From Massilia sp. Se16.2.3 (lineage in GTDB: Bacteria > Pseudomonadota > Gammaproteobacteria > Burkholderiales > Burkholderiaceae_D), in the NCBI RefSeq assembly GCF_014171595.1, contig NZ_CP050451.1, positions 620,001-684,000 on the forward strand: a stretch of 64,000 nucleotides of DNA. Direction: 5' to 3'. Every line of letters starts with the position of its first letter. Positions within the stretch are counted from its first letter, which is position 1. Position numbers and translations under genes: made by a program. The notes below the pieces were generated by a model. That model had not been told where the DNA came from, ran no database searches, and worked only from the letters and a program-made list of their open reading frames with translations. Below are positions 52,933 through 62,648 of this stretch, in pieces.

Positions 52933-54476
52933 TGAACGACAACCCGGCAATCGCCGGTGCCGGCGCGGGACGCCTGTCGGTCCCGAACGCGGCCATCATC
53001 ATCGCCGCCCCTGCTCGCGCCCTTCCTGCTGTACTGGAGCACCGCCGCCTCGATCGTCTCGGTCTGGAACAGCTCCGAGACCTTCGCCCACGGCTATGCC
53101 ATCCTGCCGATCAGCCTGTGGCTGGTGTGGCGCCGGCGCGAAGTGTTCGCGCGCATTCCAGCCGCGCCCGGTGGCCGGCCCCGGGTTTGCTCGCCCTGTG
53201 CGGCGCCGGCTGGCTGGTGGCGCGCGCCGGCGAAGTGCAGGTGGTGATGCAGTACGCTTTCGTCGCCATGCTCCCGGTCGTCGCGCTCGCGCTGATGGGC
53301 CGGCGCCTGGCCGGCTCGCTGACCTTCCCGCTGCTGTTCCTGCTGTTCGCGGTCCCCTTCGGCGAAGTCTTCGTCCACCCTTTGATCAACTTCACCGCCG
53401 ACTTCACGGTGGCGATGGTGCGCGCCACCGGCATTCCGGTGCTGCGCAACGGCACCCAGTTCGAACTGCCGACCGGCAGCTGGTCGGTGGTGGAAGCCTG
53501 CAGCGGCGTGCGCTACCTGATTTCCTCGATCACGCTGGGCTGCCTGTATGCCTACCTGAGCTACCGCTCGGCCAAGCGCCGCGCCCTGTTCATCGGCCTG
53601 TCGGTGATCGTGCCGATCGTCGCCAACGGCCTGCGCGCCTACATGATCGTCATGATCGGCCACATGAGCGGCATGGAACTGGCCACCGGTGTCGACCACC
53701 TGATCTACGGCTGGCTGTTCTTCGGCCTGGTCATGTTCATCATGTTCTGGATCGGCAGCTACTGGCGCGAAGACGAGGCCGACACGGCACCGACCGCCGC
53801 CGATGCCGCTGCCGGCGCGCCGAGCGTGCGCCCTGCCCCGACCCGTACGGTGGCCACCGCGGCGATTGCATCGGTGCTGGTGTGCGCCGTGTGGCCGCTG
53901 CTGGCCGCGCTGAGCGACAAGGCCGCCCACAACCCGGCGCCGGTAGTGCTGGACGGATCGAACCTGGCGTCGCGCCCTGCCGGCGAGCCGACCTGGAGCC
54001 CGGAATACATGGCGGCCGACGCGACCCTGAAGGGCGCCTACACGGCGGCCGGCGCCCCTGTGGACCTGAACGTCCTGTACTACCGCAACCAGGGTCCCGA
54101 GAAGCGCCTGATCAGCTCCGTGAACCGGGTCGACCTGCGCAAGCAGGGCTTCCGCCACGTGGCTTCCGAAGGCCGCGTCGAGGAGTTCAACGGCCGGCAG
54201 CTGGCGCTGCGCGAAACGCGCGTCAAGGGCCCGCAGGGTAACTACCTGGTCTGGCACTGGCACTGGGTCGATGGCCGCTTCACCGCCAACGACTACCTGG
54301 GCAAGCTGTGGCAGGCGAAAGCCAAGCTCATGATGCATGGCGACGATGGCGCCCTCCTCATGATCGCCACCCCGGTCGGCGAGCAGCCGGAAGCGGCACG
54401 TGCCGCCCTGCGCGCCTTCCTGCAATCGAACCTGGCGCCGCTGCAGTCGACGCTCGAGGCAACGCGGGAACGGTAA
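52926..54476 (+). CDS. xrtA: Exosortase A fused to an EpsI domain, with a compensating frameshift pair
   Basis: 516 residues. Multi-pass membrane cysteine transpeptidase that processes PEP-CTERM proteins. The catalytic triad is visible: Cys in [14 protein letters not shown] (about residue 190), Arg in [10 protein letters not shown] (about 237) and His in [10 protein letters not shown] (about 258). After the last helix ([13 protein letters not shown]) the C-terminal ~200 residues are an EpsI domain ([33 protein letters not shown]), fused as in other betaproteobacterial XrtA proteins. Residues ~28-82 as written are wrong-frame: one extra base near 53006 and one missing near 53170 hide the true [20 protein letters not shown] and [15 protein letters not shown] segment. 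Confidence 0.93.
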   Translation: MLMNDNPAIAGAGAGRLSVPNAAIIIAAPARALPAVLEHRRLDRLGLEQLRDLRPRLCHPADQPVAGVAPARSVRAHSSRARWPAPGLLALCGAGWLVARAGEVQVVMQYAFVAMLPVVALALMGRRLAGSLTFPLLFLLFAVPFGEVFVHPLINFTADFTVAMVRATGIPVLRNGTQFELPTGSWSVVEACSGVRYLISSITLGCLYAYLSYRSAKRRALFIGLSVIVPIVANGLRAYMIVMIGHMSGMELATGVDHLIYGWLFFGLVMFIMFWIGSYWREDEADTAPTAADAAAGAPSVRPAPTRTVATAAIASVLVCAVWPLLAALSDKAAHNPAPVVLDGSNLASRPAGEPTWSPEYMAADATLKGAYTAAGAPVDLNVLYYRNQGPEKRLISSVNRVDLRKQGFRHVASEGRVEEFNGRQLALRETRVKGPQGNYLVWHWHWVDGRFTANDYLGKLWQAKAKLMMHGDDGALLMIATPVGEQPEAARAALRAFLQSNLAPLQSTLEATRER

Positions 54477-54478
54477 TC

Positions 54479-55666
54479 ATGGCTGTAACGAAGAACCGGC
54501 CAGCGCAGACGCCGCTGGTCGTGCACCTGATCTACCGGCTCGACTTCGGCGGGCTGGAAACCCTGCTGGTCGACTGCATCAACCACATGCCACCCGAGCG
54601 CTACCGGCACGCCGTCGTCTGCCTGACCGGCTACACGGCGTTTGCCGAGAAGATCACGCGTCCCGGCGTCGAACTGTATTCGCTCGACAAGCAACCGGGC
54701 CTGGGCCTCGGCATCCACGTCAAACTGTTCAAGCTGCTGCGCCAGCTGCGCCCGGCCGTCCTGCACACCTATAACTTCGCCTGCGCGGAGTATGCGGTGC
54801 CGGCCCTGGCTGCCGGCGTGCCGGTGCGCATTCACGCCGAGCATGGCCGCGACGCCAGCGATCCGCAGGGCCTGAACCGCAAGCACAACTTCCTGCGCCG
54901 CGCCCCGGTGCCCTTCATCGACCGCTACGTGCCGGTGTCGCACGACCTGGCGCGCTGGCTGACGAACGTCGTCGGTATTCCGGCCGCGAAGTCCGAGCTG
55001 ATCATGAACGGCGTCGACACGGTGCGCTTCGCGCCGCAGCTGGCCGCGGCCGGCACGCCGTGGCCGGCAGACACTTTCGTCATCGGCACCGTCGGCCGCC
55101 TGCAGGACGTGAAGGACCAGGCCACGCTGATCGAGGCCTTTGCCCTGCTGTGCGCGGCACGCCCGGAGGGGCGCTCCAGGCTGCGCCTGGCGGTCGTCGG
55201 CGACGGCCCGCTGCGCGAGAAGCTCGCGCAGAAGGCGGCTGACGCCGGCGTGGCGGACCTGGTCTGGTTCCCCGGCGCGCGCAACGACATTCCCGAACTG
55301 ATGCGCGCTTTCGATGTCTTCGCCCTGTCCTCGATCGCCGAGGGCACGCCGGTGACGCTGCTCGAAGCGATGGCCTGCGGCCTGCCCGTCGTGGCCACAA
55401 GCGTCGGCGGCATCCCGGAAGTAGTGCAGGAGGGCGTGAACGGTGCGCTGGTCCCGGCCAGCAACCCGCAGGCGCTGGCCGCCGCGCTGGGCCGCTATGT
55501 CGACGAGCGCGCACTCGTGGCCGCGCACGGCGCCGCGGCCCGCCTGAACATCGAACGCCATTACAGCGTTGCCGCGATGGTCGGCGCCTACACGGCGCTG
55601 TACGACCGCCTGTGCAACACCAAGACAACCCTCAAAGAGATGACCCAACCATGTGCGGAATCGTAG
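54479..55666 (+). CDS. XrtA-associated glycosyltransferase (stp2, TIGR03088 type)
   Basis: 395 residues from the ATG at 54479, 2 bases after the exosortase stop. GT4-like: LVVHLIYRLDFGGLETLLVD, AEHGRDASDPQGLNRKHNFL, VPVSHDLARWLTNVVGI, VIGTVGRLQDVKDQATLIEAF, and the donor site ALSSIAEGTPVTLLEAMACG with the EGTP/E motif intact. It should add a sugar to the EPS repeat unit on the cytoplasmic face. Overlaps the amidotransferase by 16 bases. Confidence 0.92.
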   Translation: MAVTKNRPAQTPLVVHLIYRLDFGGLETLLVDCINHMPPERYRHAVVCLTGYTAFAEKITRPGVELYSLDKQPGLGLGIHVKLFKLLRQLRPAVLHTYNFACAEYAVPALAAGVPVRIHAEHGRDASDPQGLNRKHNFLRRAPVPFIDRYVPVSHDLARWLTNVVGIPAAKSELIMNGVDTVRFAPQLAAAGTPWPADTFVIGTVGRLQDVKDQATLIEAFALLCAARPEGRSRLRLAVVGDGPLREKLAQKAADAGVADLVWFPGARNDIPELMRAFDVFALSSIAEGTPVTLLEAMACGLPVVATSVGGIPEVVQEGVNGALVPASNPQALAAALGRYVDERALVAAHGAAARLNIERHYSVAAMVGAYTALYDRLCNTKTTLKEMTQPCAES

Positions 55667-57603
55667 GCATTTTTGACCCACGGGGCACGCGTGTATTCGA
55701 CCGCGGCGCACTCGAACGGATGAACCAGACCCAGTTCCATCGCGGCCCTGTCGAAGGCGACGTGTACCTGGAACCGGGCGTGGGCTTCGGCCACCGCCGC
55801 CTGTCGATCATCGACCTCGCGGCCGGCCAGCAGCCGCTGTTCAACGAAGACCACACGATCGTCACCGTGTTCAACGGCGAGATCTACAATTTCCGCGAAC
55901 TGACCGCCGAACTCACAAGCCTCGGCCACACCTTCCGCACCCATTCGGACACCGAGACCATCGTCCACGCATGGGAACAGTGGGGAGAAGACTGCGTCCA
56001 GCACCTGCGCGGCATGTTCGCCTTCGCCATCTGGGACCGCAACCAGAAGATCTTCTTCGTCGCGCGCGACCACATCGGCATCAAGCCGCTGCACTACGCC
56101 TTCCTGCCGGACGGCACCTTCGTGTTCGGCTCGGAACTCAAATCCCTGCTGTCCTTCCCCGAACTGCCGCGCGTGATCGAACCGCGCGCCGTCGAGGAAT
56201 ACTTCGCCTACGGCTACGTGCCCGAGCCGCGTACCATCTTCAAGGATGCCTTCAAGCTGGCGCCCGGCTACTCGCTGACGCTCAAAGTGGGTGCGAACGC
56301 GGCCAATGCGAAACCGCGCCGCTGGTGGGACGTGCCGTTCAAGCCGCATGGCGCGATGACGGAAAAACAGATGGAAGAAGAGCTGGTGGTGCGCCTGCGC
56401 GAAGCGGTCGAGAGCCAGATGGAAGCCGAAGTGCCGCTGGGCGCCTTCCTCTCGGGCGGCGTTGACTCCAGCGCCATCGTCGCCATGATGGCCGGCCTGT
56501 CGAAGGAGCCGGTGAATACCTGCTCGATCGCCTTCAACGATGCCGCGTTCGACGAGTCGCAGTGGGCGCGCCAGGTGGCCGAACAGTACAAGACGAATCA
56601 CCAGTGCGAAACCGTCGACAAGGACGATTACGGCCTGGTCGACCTGCTGGCCGGCCTGTACGACGAGCCCTATGCCGACAGCTCGGCCATCCCGACCTAC
56701 CGCGTCTGCGAGCTGGCTCGCAAACGCGTTACCGTTGCCCTGTCCGGCGATGGCGGCGACGAGAATTTTGCCGGCTACCGCCGCCACCGCATGGCGATGG
56801 GCGAGCAGCAGGTGCGTTCGATGCTGCCGCTGGCGCTGCGCAAGCCCGTGTTCGGCTTCCTGGGTAAAGCCTATCCGAAGGCCGACTGGGCGCCGCGCAT
56901 CTTCCGCGCCAAGACGACTTTCGAGGCGCTGGCGCGCGACCTGACCGAGGGTTACTTCCACGGCGTGTCGATCCTGGTCGACCGCGTGCGCGACCAGCTG
57001 TTCTCGGATGGCTTCCGCAGCCAGCTGCAGGGTTACCGCGCGGTCGAGGTGATGCGCGGCCACGCCGCCAAGGCGCCGACCGAGGATCCGCTGTCGATCA
57101 TCCAGTACATCGACATGAAGACTTACCTGCCGGGCGACATTCTTACCAAGGTCGACCGCGCCAGCATGGCGCACGCGCTGGAAGTGCGCGTGCCGCTGCT
57201 GGACCACAAGTTCGTCGAGTGGGTCTCGGGCCTGCCGTCGAATTCGAAACTGCGCAACGGCGAGGGCAAGCACATCTTCAAGAAGGCGCTGCAGCCCTAC
57301 CTGTCCGACGACATCCTGTACCGCAAAAAAATGGGCTTCTCGATTCCGCTGGCGTCCTGGCTGCGCGGCCCGCTGCGCGAATCGATGAAGGCGGCGGTGC
57401 TGAACCCGATGTTGCTGGACACCGGCATCTTCAACCGCAACTACCTGCAGCGGATGGTCGACGAACACCTGGCCGGCACCAAGGACCACAGCACTGCGCT
57501 GTGGGCCGTGCTGATGTTCGAAGCTTTCCTGCGCAAGAACGGCGCCGACAGCGCCGGCGCCGCCGTCCAGATGGACAGCCCGCTGATCGCCACCGCCGCA
57601 TAA
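55651..57603 (+). CDS. XrtA-associated amidotransferase (asparagine-synthase-like, TIGR03108 type)
   Basis: 650 residues starting MCGIVGIFDPRG, so the N-terminal Cys2 nucleophile of the glutaminase domain is present, with FNGEIYNFREL. The synthetase domain has the PP-loop AFLSGGVDSSAIVAMM and SGDGGDENFAGYRRH. Full length and intact active sites indicate glutamine-dependent ATP-driven amide formation, probably on a uronic-acid or amino-acid group of the EPS precursor. It is one of the most diagnostic XrtA-locus enzymes. Confidence 0.94.
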   Translation: MCGIVGIFDPRGTRVFDRGALERMNQTQFHRGPVEGDVYLEPGVGFGHRRLSIIDLAAGQQPLFNEDHTIVTVFNGEIYNFRELTAELTSLGHTFRTHSDTETIVHAWEQWGEDCVQHLRGMFAFAIWDRNQKIFFVARDHIGIKPLHYAFLPDGTFVFGSELKSLLSFPELPRVIEPRAVEEYFAYGYVPEPRTIFKDAFKLAPGYSLTLKVGANAANAKPRRWWDVPFKPHGAMTEKQMEEELVVRLREAVESQMEAEVPLGAFLSGGVDSSAIVAMMAGLSKEPVNTCSIAFNDAAFDESQWARQVAEQYKTNHQCETVDKDDYGLVDLLAGLYDEPYADSSAIPTYRVCELARKRVTVALSGDGGDENFAGYRRHRMAMGEQQVRSMLPLALRKPVFGFLGKAYPKADWAPRIFRAKTTFEALARDLTEGYFHGVSILVDRVRDQLFSDGFRSQLQGYRAVEVMRGHAAKAPTEDPLSIIQYIDMKTYLPGDILTKVDRASMAHALEVRVPLLDHKFVEWVSGLPSNSKLRNGEGKHIFKKALQPYLSDDILYRKKMGFSIPLASWLRGPLRESMKAAVLNPMLLDTGIFNRNYLQRMVDEHLAGTKDHSTALWAVLMFEAFLRKNGADSAGAAVQMDSPLIATAA

Positions 57604-57631
57604 CGACATACTGAAGTTTGGAGCAAGACCC

Positions 57632-58849
57632 ATGCGTGTCCTTCACGTCCTCGACCATTCGATCCCGCTGCACAGCGGCTATACCTTCCGCACCGCTTCG
57701 ATCCTGCGCGAACAGCGCGCGCTCGGCTGGGAGACCTTCCACGTCACCGGGTCCAAGCACCAGGGCGGCAACAACCTGCTCGAGGAGACCGCCGACGGCC
57801 TGCACTTCTACCGCACCCCGAAGTCGCAGGGCGCAATGGCGAAGCTGCCGATCCTGAACCAGCTGGAAGTCATCCAGGGCCTGGAAAAGCGCCTTGTTGA
57901 GATCATCCCGACGATCAAACCCGACGTGCTGCACGCCCACTCGCCCTGCCTGAACGCGATCGCCGCCCTGCGCGCCGGCCGCAGGTTCGGCATTCCCGTG
58001 GTCTATGAAGTGCGCGCCTTCTGGGAAGACGCCGCCGTCGACCATGGCACCAGCACCGAGAACGGCCTGCGCTACAAACTCACGCGCGGCCTGGAAACCT
58101 ATGCCTTGAGGCGCGCCGACGCGGTCACCACGATCTGCGAAGGCCTGCGCGGCGACATCGTTGCGCGCGGCATCCCGGCCTCGAAAGTCACGGTGATCCC
58201 GAACGCGGTCGACATCGACAAGTTCGCCGTCGGCGGCGTTGCCGACATGGACCTGAAACGTAAACTCGGCTTCGAGCACAACCGCCTGATCGGCTTCATC
58301 GGCTCGTTCTACGCCTACGAGGGCCTGGACATCCTGCTGCGCGCGGTGCCGGCGCTGGCCGCGCGCCACCCGGACCTGCGCGTGCTGCTGGTCGGTGGCG
58401 GCCCGCAGGATGGCCGCCTGCGCCAGATGGCGCAGGAATTGAACATCGCCGACAAAGTCGTGTTCACCGGCCGCGTGCCGCACGACCCGGTGCAGAAATA
58501 CTACGACCTGCTCGACGTGCTGGTGTACCCGCGCCTGTCGATGCGCCTGACCGACCTGGTCACCCCCTTGAAACCGCTGGAAGCGATGGCGCAGGGCCGC
58601 ATCCTGGCCGCGTCCAGCGTGGGCGGGCACCGCGAGCTGATCGTCGACGGCAAGACCGGCGTGCTGTTCGCCCCGGACGATCCGGCAGCGCTGGCTGAGA
58701 AGGTCGGCGACCTGCTGGAAGCACAAGCCAAGTGGCCGGCGCTGCGCGTGGCGGGCCGTGAATACGTCGAGACCGAGCGCAACTGGCCGGTCAGCGTGGC
58801 ACGCTACAAGAACATCTATGGCCGCTTGACGGGACTGCAGGCCGCATGA
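57632..58849 (+). CDS. XrtA-associated glycosyltransferase (TIGR04063 type)
   Basis: 405 residues, GGAG 11 bases before the ATG. The N-terminus MRVLHVLDHSIPLHSGYTFR and EVRAFWEDAAVDHGTST are characteristic of this XrtA glycosyltransferase family. The GT4 donor site is LSMRLTDLVTPLKPLEAMAQG, preceded by GFIGSFYAYEGLDILLRA. Cytosolic, membrane-associated assembly of the repeat unit is expected. The stop overlaps the next glycosyltransferase (ATGA). Confidence 0.93.
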   Translation: MRVLHVLDHSIPLHSGYTFRTASILREQRALGWETFHVTGSKHQGGNNLLEETADGLHFYRTPKSQGAMAKLPILNQLEVIQGLEKRLVEIIPTIKPDVLHAHSPCLNAIAALRAGRRFGIPVVYEVRAFWEDAAVDHGTSTENGLRYKLTRGLETYALRRADAVTTICEGLRGDIVARGIPASKVTVIPNAVDIDKFAVGGVADMDLKRKLGFEHNRLIGFIGSFYAYEGLDILLRAVPALAARHPDLRVLLVGGGPQDGRLRQMAQELNIADKVVFTGRVPHDPVQKYYDLLDVLVYPRLSMRLTDLVTPLKPLEAMAQGRILAASSVGGHRELIVDGKTGVLFAPDDPAALAEKVGDLLEAQAKWPALRVAGREYVETERNWPVSVARYKNIYGRLTGLQAA

Positions 58850-60031
58850 AGATCCTGACTTTCAGTACCCTGTTCCCGAACGCCGAAAAACCGGGACACG
58901 GCATTTTCGTGGAAACGCGGCTGCGCCACCTGGTCGCCAGCGGCCAGGTCGAGGCGCGCGTGGTCGCGCCGATTCCGTGGTTCCCGTCGACCAATCCGCG
59001 CTTCGGCAACTATGCGCGCTTCGCCAAGGCGCCGCGCCACGAAACCCGCCACGGCATATCGGTGGCGCACCCGCGCTTTCCGGTGATCCCGAAAGTCGGC
59101 ATGAGCATCTCGCCATTGCTGCTGGCGCAGGCCGTGAAACCGGCGATCGGGCGCATGATCGACGAGGGCTACGACTTCGACCTGATCGACGCCCATTATT
59201 TTTATCCCGACGGCGTCGCCGCCGCCATGCTGGCGCGTGCCTTCAACAAGCCTCTGGTGATCACCGCGCGCGGCTCCGACATCACGCTGTTCCCGCAGTA
59301 CGCGCTGCCGCGCCGCCAGATCCTGTGGGCCGCGCAGCGCGCCGACGGCATCATCACGGTGTGTAACGCGCTGCGCGACGAGATCGTCGCGATGGGCATC
59401 GACGCCGACCGCGTGGTGTCGCTGCGTAACGGCGTCGACCTGCAGCTGTTCCACGAGCCGGCCGCACGCCGTCCGGATGCCATGTTCACGCTGCTGGCGG
59501 TCGGCCACCCGGTGCCGGTCAAGGCGCAGGACCTGATCATCGGCGCGCTGCCATTGCTGCCGGGCGTGCGCCACGGTGCTGGCGGGCGACGGCCCCGACC
59601 GCGCCAAGCTGGAAAACCTCGCGCGCGAACTGAAGGTGACGGACCGGGTGACTTTCACGGGCGCGGTGCCGCAAGCGCAGCTGCCGGCCCATTATGGCGC
59701 CGCCGACGCGCTGGTGCTGTCCTCGAGCCGCGAGGGCTGGGCGAATGTCCTGCTCGAGTCGATGGCCTGTGGCACCCCGGTCGTGGCCAGTCGCGTGTAC
59801 GGCACCCCGGAAGTGGTGGCGGCACCGGAAGCGGGCGTCCTGATGCGCGAACGCAGCTACCGGGGCGTGGCCGACGCGGTCAACGCCCTGCGCGCGAACT
59901 ACCCCGACCGTGGCGCGACGCGCCGCTACGCCGAACGATTCAGCTGGGACGACACGACCGAAGGCCAGCTGCGCCTGTTCGACGAAGTCCTCGCGCGCCG
60001 TGCCGGCGAGCTGGCGCTGGCGCAAACCTGA
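58846..60031 (+). CDS. Glycosyltransferase family 4 protein, frameshifted in this sequence
   Basis: MKILTFSTLFPNAEKPGHGI and ITARGSDITLFPQYALPRRQ identify the N-terminal GT-B half; the C-terminal half has VLAGDGPDRAKLENLAREL, VTFTGAVPQAQLPAHYGAAD and the donor site SSSREGWANVLLESMACGTP. The frame breaks at 59571-59572; dropping one C joins GVRTVLAGDG and gives 394 residues. It belongs to the EPS operon by its 4-base overlap with the upstream gene. Donor and acceptor are unknown. Confidence 0.88.
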
Positions 60032-60048
60032 CTTGGATGGACTGAACG

Positions 60049-60207
60049 ATGGAATCTATTCTGTGGGCGCTGGACCTGTGCGTCGTGGTGTATTTCTGCC
60101 TGTGGGCTTTGAAGACCGACAAGCGCCTGACAAAAGAGGCGGAGCAGGCGCAGAAAGAGGCTGCCCAGACGGCGGCCGCGGCACCGGAGGAGGGCAAGCA
60201 TGCGTGA
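60049..60207 (+). CDS. Small single-pass membrane protein of the EPS operon
   Basis: 52 residues: SILWALDLCVVVYFCLWALK is one membrane helix, followed by a basic then Glu/Gln/Ala-rich helical tail (TKEAEQAQKEAAQTAAAAPE). The reading frame exactly fills the gap between the glycosyltransferase and the O-antigen-ligase-like gene and overlaps the latter by 8 bases, and codon use matches. Probably an inner-membrane accessory of the polymerase; I do not recognise a named family. Confidence 0.65.
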   Translation: MESILWALDLCVVVYFCLWALKTDKRLTKEAEQAQKEAAQTAAAAPEEGKHA

Positions 60208-61651
60208 CCTGTTCCTGCTGGCGATCCTGCCGATCATGCTGTACGCGATGGTGCAGCGCCCCTTCATCGCCGTCGGCATGTGGGTCTGGACCGCGCTGTT
60301 CTTCCCCAACGGCTGGGTCTACGGCATGGCCTCGCACATCCGCTACAACCTGCTGTTTACCGCGGTGGCGATCCTCGGCTACCTCGCCTGGAAACACAAG
60401 CCGAGGGTCCAGCTGGGCATGATCGGCAGCTTCGTGCTGCTGTTTTTCCTGTGGACGGTGGGCAGTACCTTCACCTCGCTGTCGCCTCAGGAAGTCTCCA
60501 TCGAATACCTGATCCGCTTCTTCAAGGTGGTGATGCTGTTCGTGTTCGTCGCGCTCACCATCAAGGACAAGCTGCACGTCGACTTCGTGCTGTGGTGTAT
60601 CGTCCTCTCGGTGGGCTTCTATGCCGACCTCGAGGCCCTGAAATTCCTGGCCAGCGGCGGCCACCACAACATCGCCGGCATGCCCGGCCACGTGCTGGGC
60701 GACCGCAACGAGCTCTCGCTGGCCTTCGTGATGACGCTGCCGGTGTGCTACTACCTGCTGGGCGAATACGGCAAGCAGTCCCGCCTGCTGCGCCTCGGCC
60801 TGCTCGGCACGATGGCCTTGCTGGTGATCGGCGTGATCGGCACCATGTCGCGCGGCGGCTTCGTGGCGATGGCCGCACTGGGCGCCTACATGTACATCAA
60901 GAGCGACCGCAAGGTGCTGCTCACGGTGCTGATCGTCGTCCTCGTGATCGCCGTCATGCCTTTCATCACGGCCGACTACACGAACCGCATCGACACGATT
61001 CAAGCGGCCGACGAGGATGCCTCCTTCATGGGCCGCGTCGTGGCCTGGAAGCTGTCGTTCATCATGGCGACCAAGCACCCGTTCTTCGGCGGCGGTTTCA
61101 AGTCGCTGGAATACTTCCCGGTCTGGAGCAGCCTGTCGCGCGAGTTCTTCTCCTTCCCCTGGTTCTATACCGGCAGCGCGCTGCCCAACACCACGGTCGG
61201 CCGCGCCGCGCACAGTGTGTATTTCCAGGTGCTGGGCGAACAGGGCTTCGTCGGCCTGGGCCTGTATCTGGGCGGCCTGGCGAGCGCCTTCTTCACGGCC
61301 GGCAACGTCGCGCGCCAGGCCAAGCGCGCCGGCGCGCCCCACTGGCTGCGTACCCTGGCGACCATGCTGCAATTGAGCGTCTTCTCCTTTGCCCTCGGCG
61401 GCGCCGCGCTCAGCTTCGCCTACGTCGACCTGATCTTCTGCATGTTCGGGCTGGTGCTGGTGGTGCAGAAGCGCCTGTTGCCGGCGACGCTGCGCGAGAT
61501 GGCTGCCGGCCGGACCGGCGCCGCCGCGCCGGCGATGCCGCCCGCACCTGGCGCCAGCCTGCCCGCCCGGCCGCTGCCGGGTGCGCCTCTGCTTGCGAAG
61601 ACCACGTTTTCCGCACCTTTTGCCACCGGCGAGCGGCCGCGCCGGGGCTGA
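60200..61651 (+). CDS. XrtA-associated O-antigen ligase/polymerase-like membrane protein (TIGR03097 type)
   Basis: 483 residues with 10 or more membrane segments (LFLLAILPIMLYAMVQRPF, ALTIKDKLHVDF region, LLGTMALLVIGVIGTMSRGG, VLLTVLIVVLVIAVMPFI). The Wzy_C-type loop is seen in AHSVYFQVLGEQGFVGLGLY, with HxxYF typical of WaaL/Wzy proteins. The C-terminal ~50 residues are Pro/Ala-rich. Likely polymerises or ligates the EPS repeat unit at the periplasmic face. Confidence 0.92.
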   Translation: MRDLFLLAILPIMLYAMVQRPFIAVGMWVWTALFFPNGWVYGMASHIRYNLLFTAVAILGYLAWKHKPRVQLGMIGSFVLLFFLWTVGSTFTSLSPQEVSIEYLIRFFKVVMLFVFVALTIKDKLHVDFVLWCIVLSVGFYADLEALKFLASGGHHNIAGMPGHVLGDRNELSLAFVMTLPVCYYLLGEYGKQSRLLRLGLLGTMALLVIGVIGTMSRGGFVAMAALGAYMYIKSDRKVLLTVLIVVLVIAVMPFITADYTNRIDTIQAADEDASFMGRVVAWKLSFIMATKHPFFGGGFKSLEYFPVWSSLSREFFSFPWFYTGSALPNTTVGRAAHSVYFQVLGEQGFVGLGLYLGGLASAFFTAGNVARQAKRAGAPHWLRTLATMLQLSVFSFALGGAALSFAYVDLIFCMFGLVLVVQKRLLPATLREMAAGRTGAAAPAMPPAPGASLPARPLPGAPLLAKTTFSAPFATGERPRRG

Positions 61652-61685
61652 TACACGAATAACAAACGCGGATTCTTCACCCTTG

Positions 61686-62645
61686 ATGAACGACCACCTG
61701 ATCCGATCCACCGGCAATGCCATCGCCCGCCTCACGCGCGGCAATGGCCGCGTCGCGATCGTCAATTACCACCGGGTGCTGGCCGCGCCCAGCCCCCTAC
61801 CTGGCGTCCGAGCCCAGCATCGACGTCTTCACCGGCAGATGGAATTGCTGGCGCGCTGCTTCAATGTCCTGCCGCTGCGCGATGCGCTGGCGGCGATCGA
61901 CGCCGGCACCGTACCGCCGCGCGCGGTCTGCATCACCTTCGACGACGGCTACCGTTCGGTGCACGACCTGGCGCTGCCGGTGCTGCGCCGCCTGAAGCTG
62001 CCGGCCACGGTGTTCGTCAGCAGCGGCTACGTCAACGGCCACACGATGTGGAACGACAGCATCGTCGAAGCCGTCGAGACCCTGCCGGAGCAGGAGCTCG
62101 ACCTGGCCGAATTCGGCCTTGGCGTGTACTCGCTGCGCAGCATGCCCGAGCGCGCGGCCACGCTGGGCCGCCTGACCGAGGCCTCGAAATACCTGCCGCC
62201 GCAGGAACGCAGCCGCCTCGTCGGGCGTTTGCAGACCCCGGTGGGCGAGCGCGCTGCCGAGGGACTGATGCTGACCCCGGAAATGGTCGTCAATCTCGAC
62301 CGCCACGGCATCGAGATCGGCGCCCACACGGTGACCCATCCGATCCTGACCAGCCTCGACGAAGCGGCCGCGCAGCAGGAAATCAGCGACAGCAAGCGCG
62401 AGCTCGAAGCGATCGTCGGCAAGGAGGTAGCGCTGTTCGCCTACCCGAACGGCAAGGTCGGCAAGGACTTCGACGCGCGCCATGTGGCGATGGTGCGCGC
62501 GGCCGGTTTCCAGGCCGCTTTCACCACGGCAGTCGGCGCCATCACGCGCCGCCACGACCGCTACCAGCTGCCGCGCAGCCGGCCTTGGGACGACACCCCG
62601 TTCCGCTTCGCACTGCGCCTCCTGCAATGGCTGGCGCGCGGCTAG
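61686..62645 (+). CDS. Second polysaccharide deacetylase, with a compensating frameshift pair
   Basis: 319 residues. NodB-type motifs: VAIVNYHRVLAAP, CITFDDGYRSVHDLALPVL (catalytic Asp pair), LPATVFVSSGYVNG, EIGAHTVTHPILTSLDEAAA (His pair) and ALFAYPNGKVGKDF. Residues ~38-50 as written are wrong-frame: an extra C in 61793-61797 and a missing base near 61834 hide the expected YLASEPSIDVFT. No signal peptide, so it may act on a cytoplasmic precursor. It is distinct from the DUF3473 deacetylase upstream. Confidence 0.88.
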   Translation: MNDHLIRSTGNAIARLTRGNGRVAIVNYHRVLAAPSPLPGVRAQHRRLHRQMELLARCFNVLPLRDALAAIDAGTVPPRAVCITFDDGYRSVHDLALPVLRRLKLPATVFVSSGYVNGHTMWNDSIVEAVETLPEQELDLAEFGLGVYSLRSMPERAATLGRLTEASKYLPPQERSRLVGRLQTPVGERAAEGLMLTPEMVVNLDRHGIEIGAHTVTHPILTSLDEAAAQQEISDSKRELEAIVGKEVALFAYPNGKVGKDFDARHVAMVRAAGFQAAFTTAVGAITRRHDRYQLPRSRPWDDTPFRFALRLLQWLARG

Positions 62646-62648
62646 CCG

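Noticed and set aside
52926..54476. Exosortase gene as intact because its frame is open throughout
   Set aside because: Residues ~28-82 in the open frame are not membrane-like, while the alternative frame there gives the expected exosortase helices; a compensating indel pair explains it.
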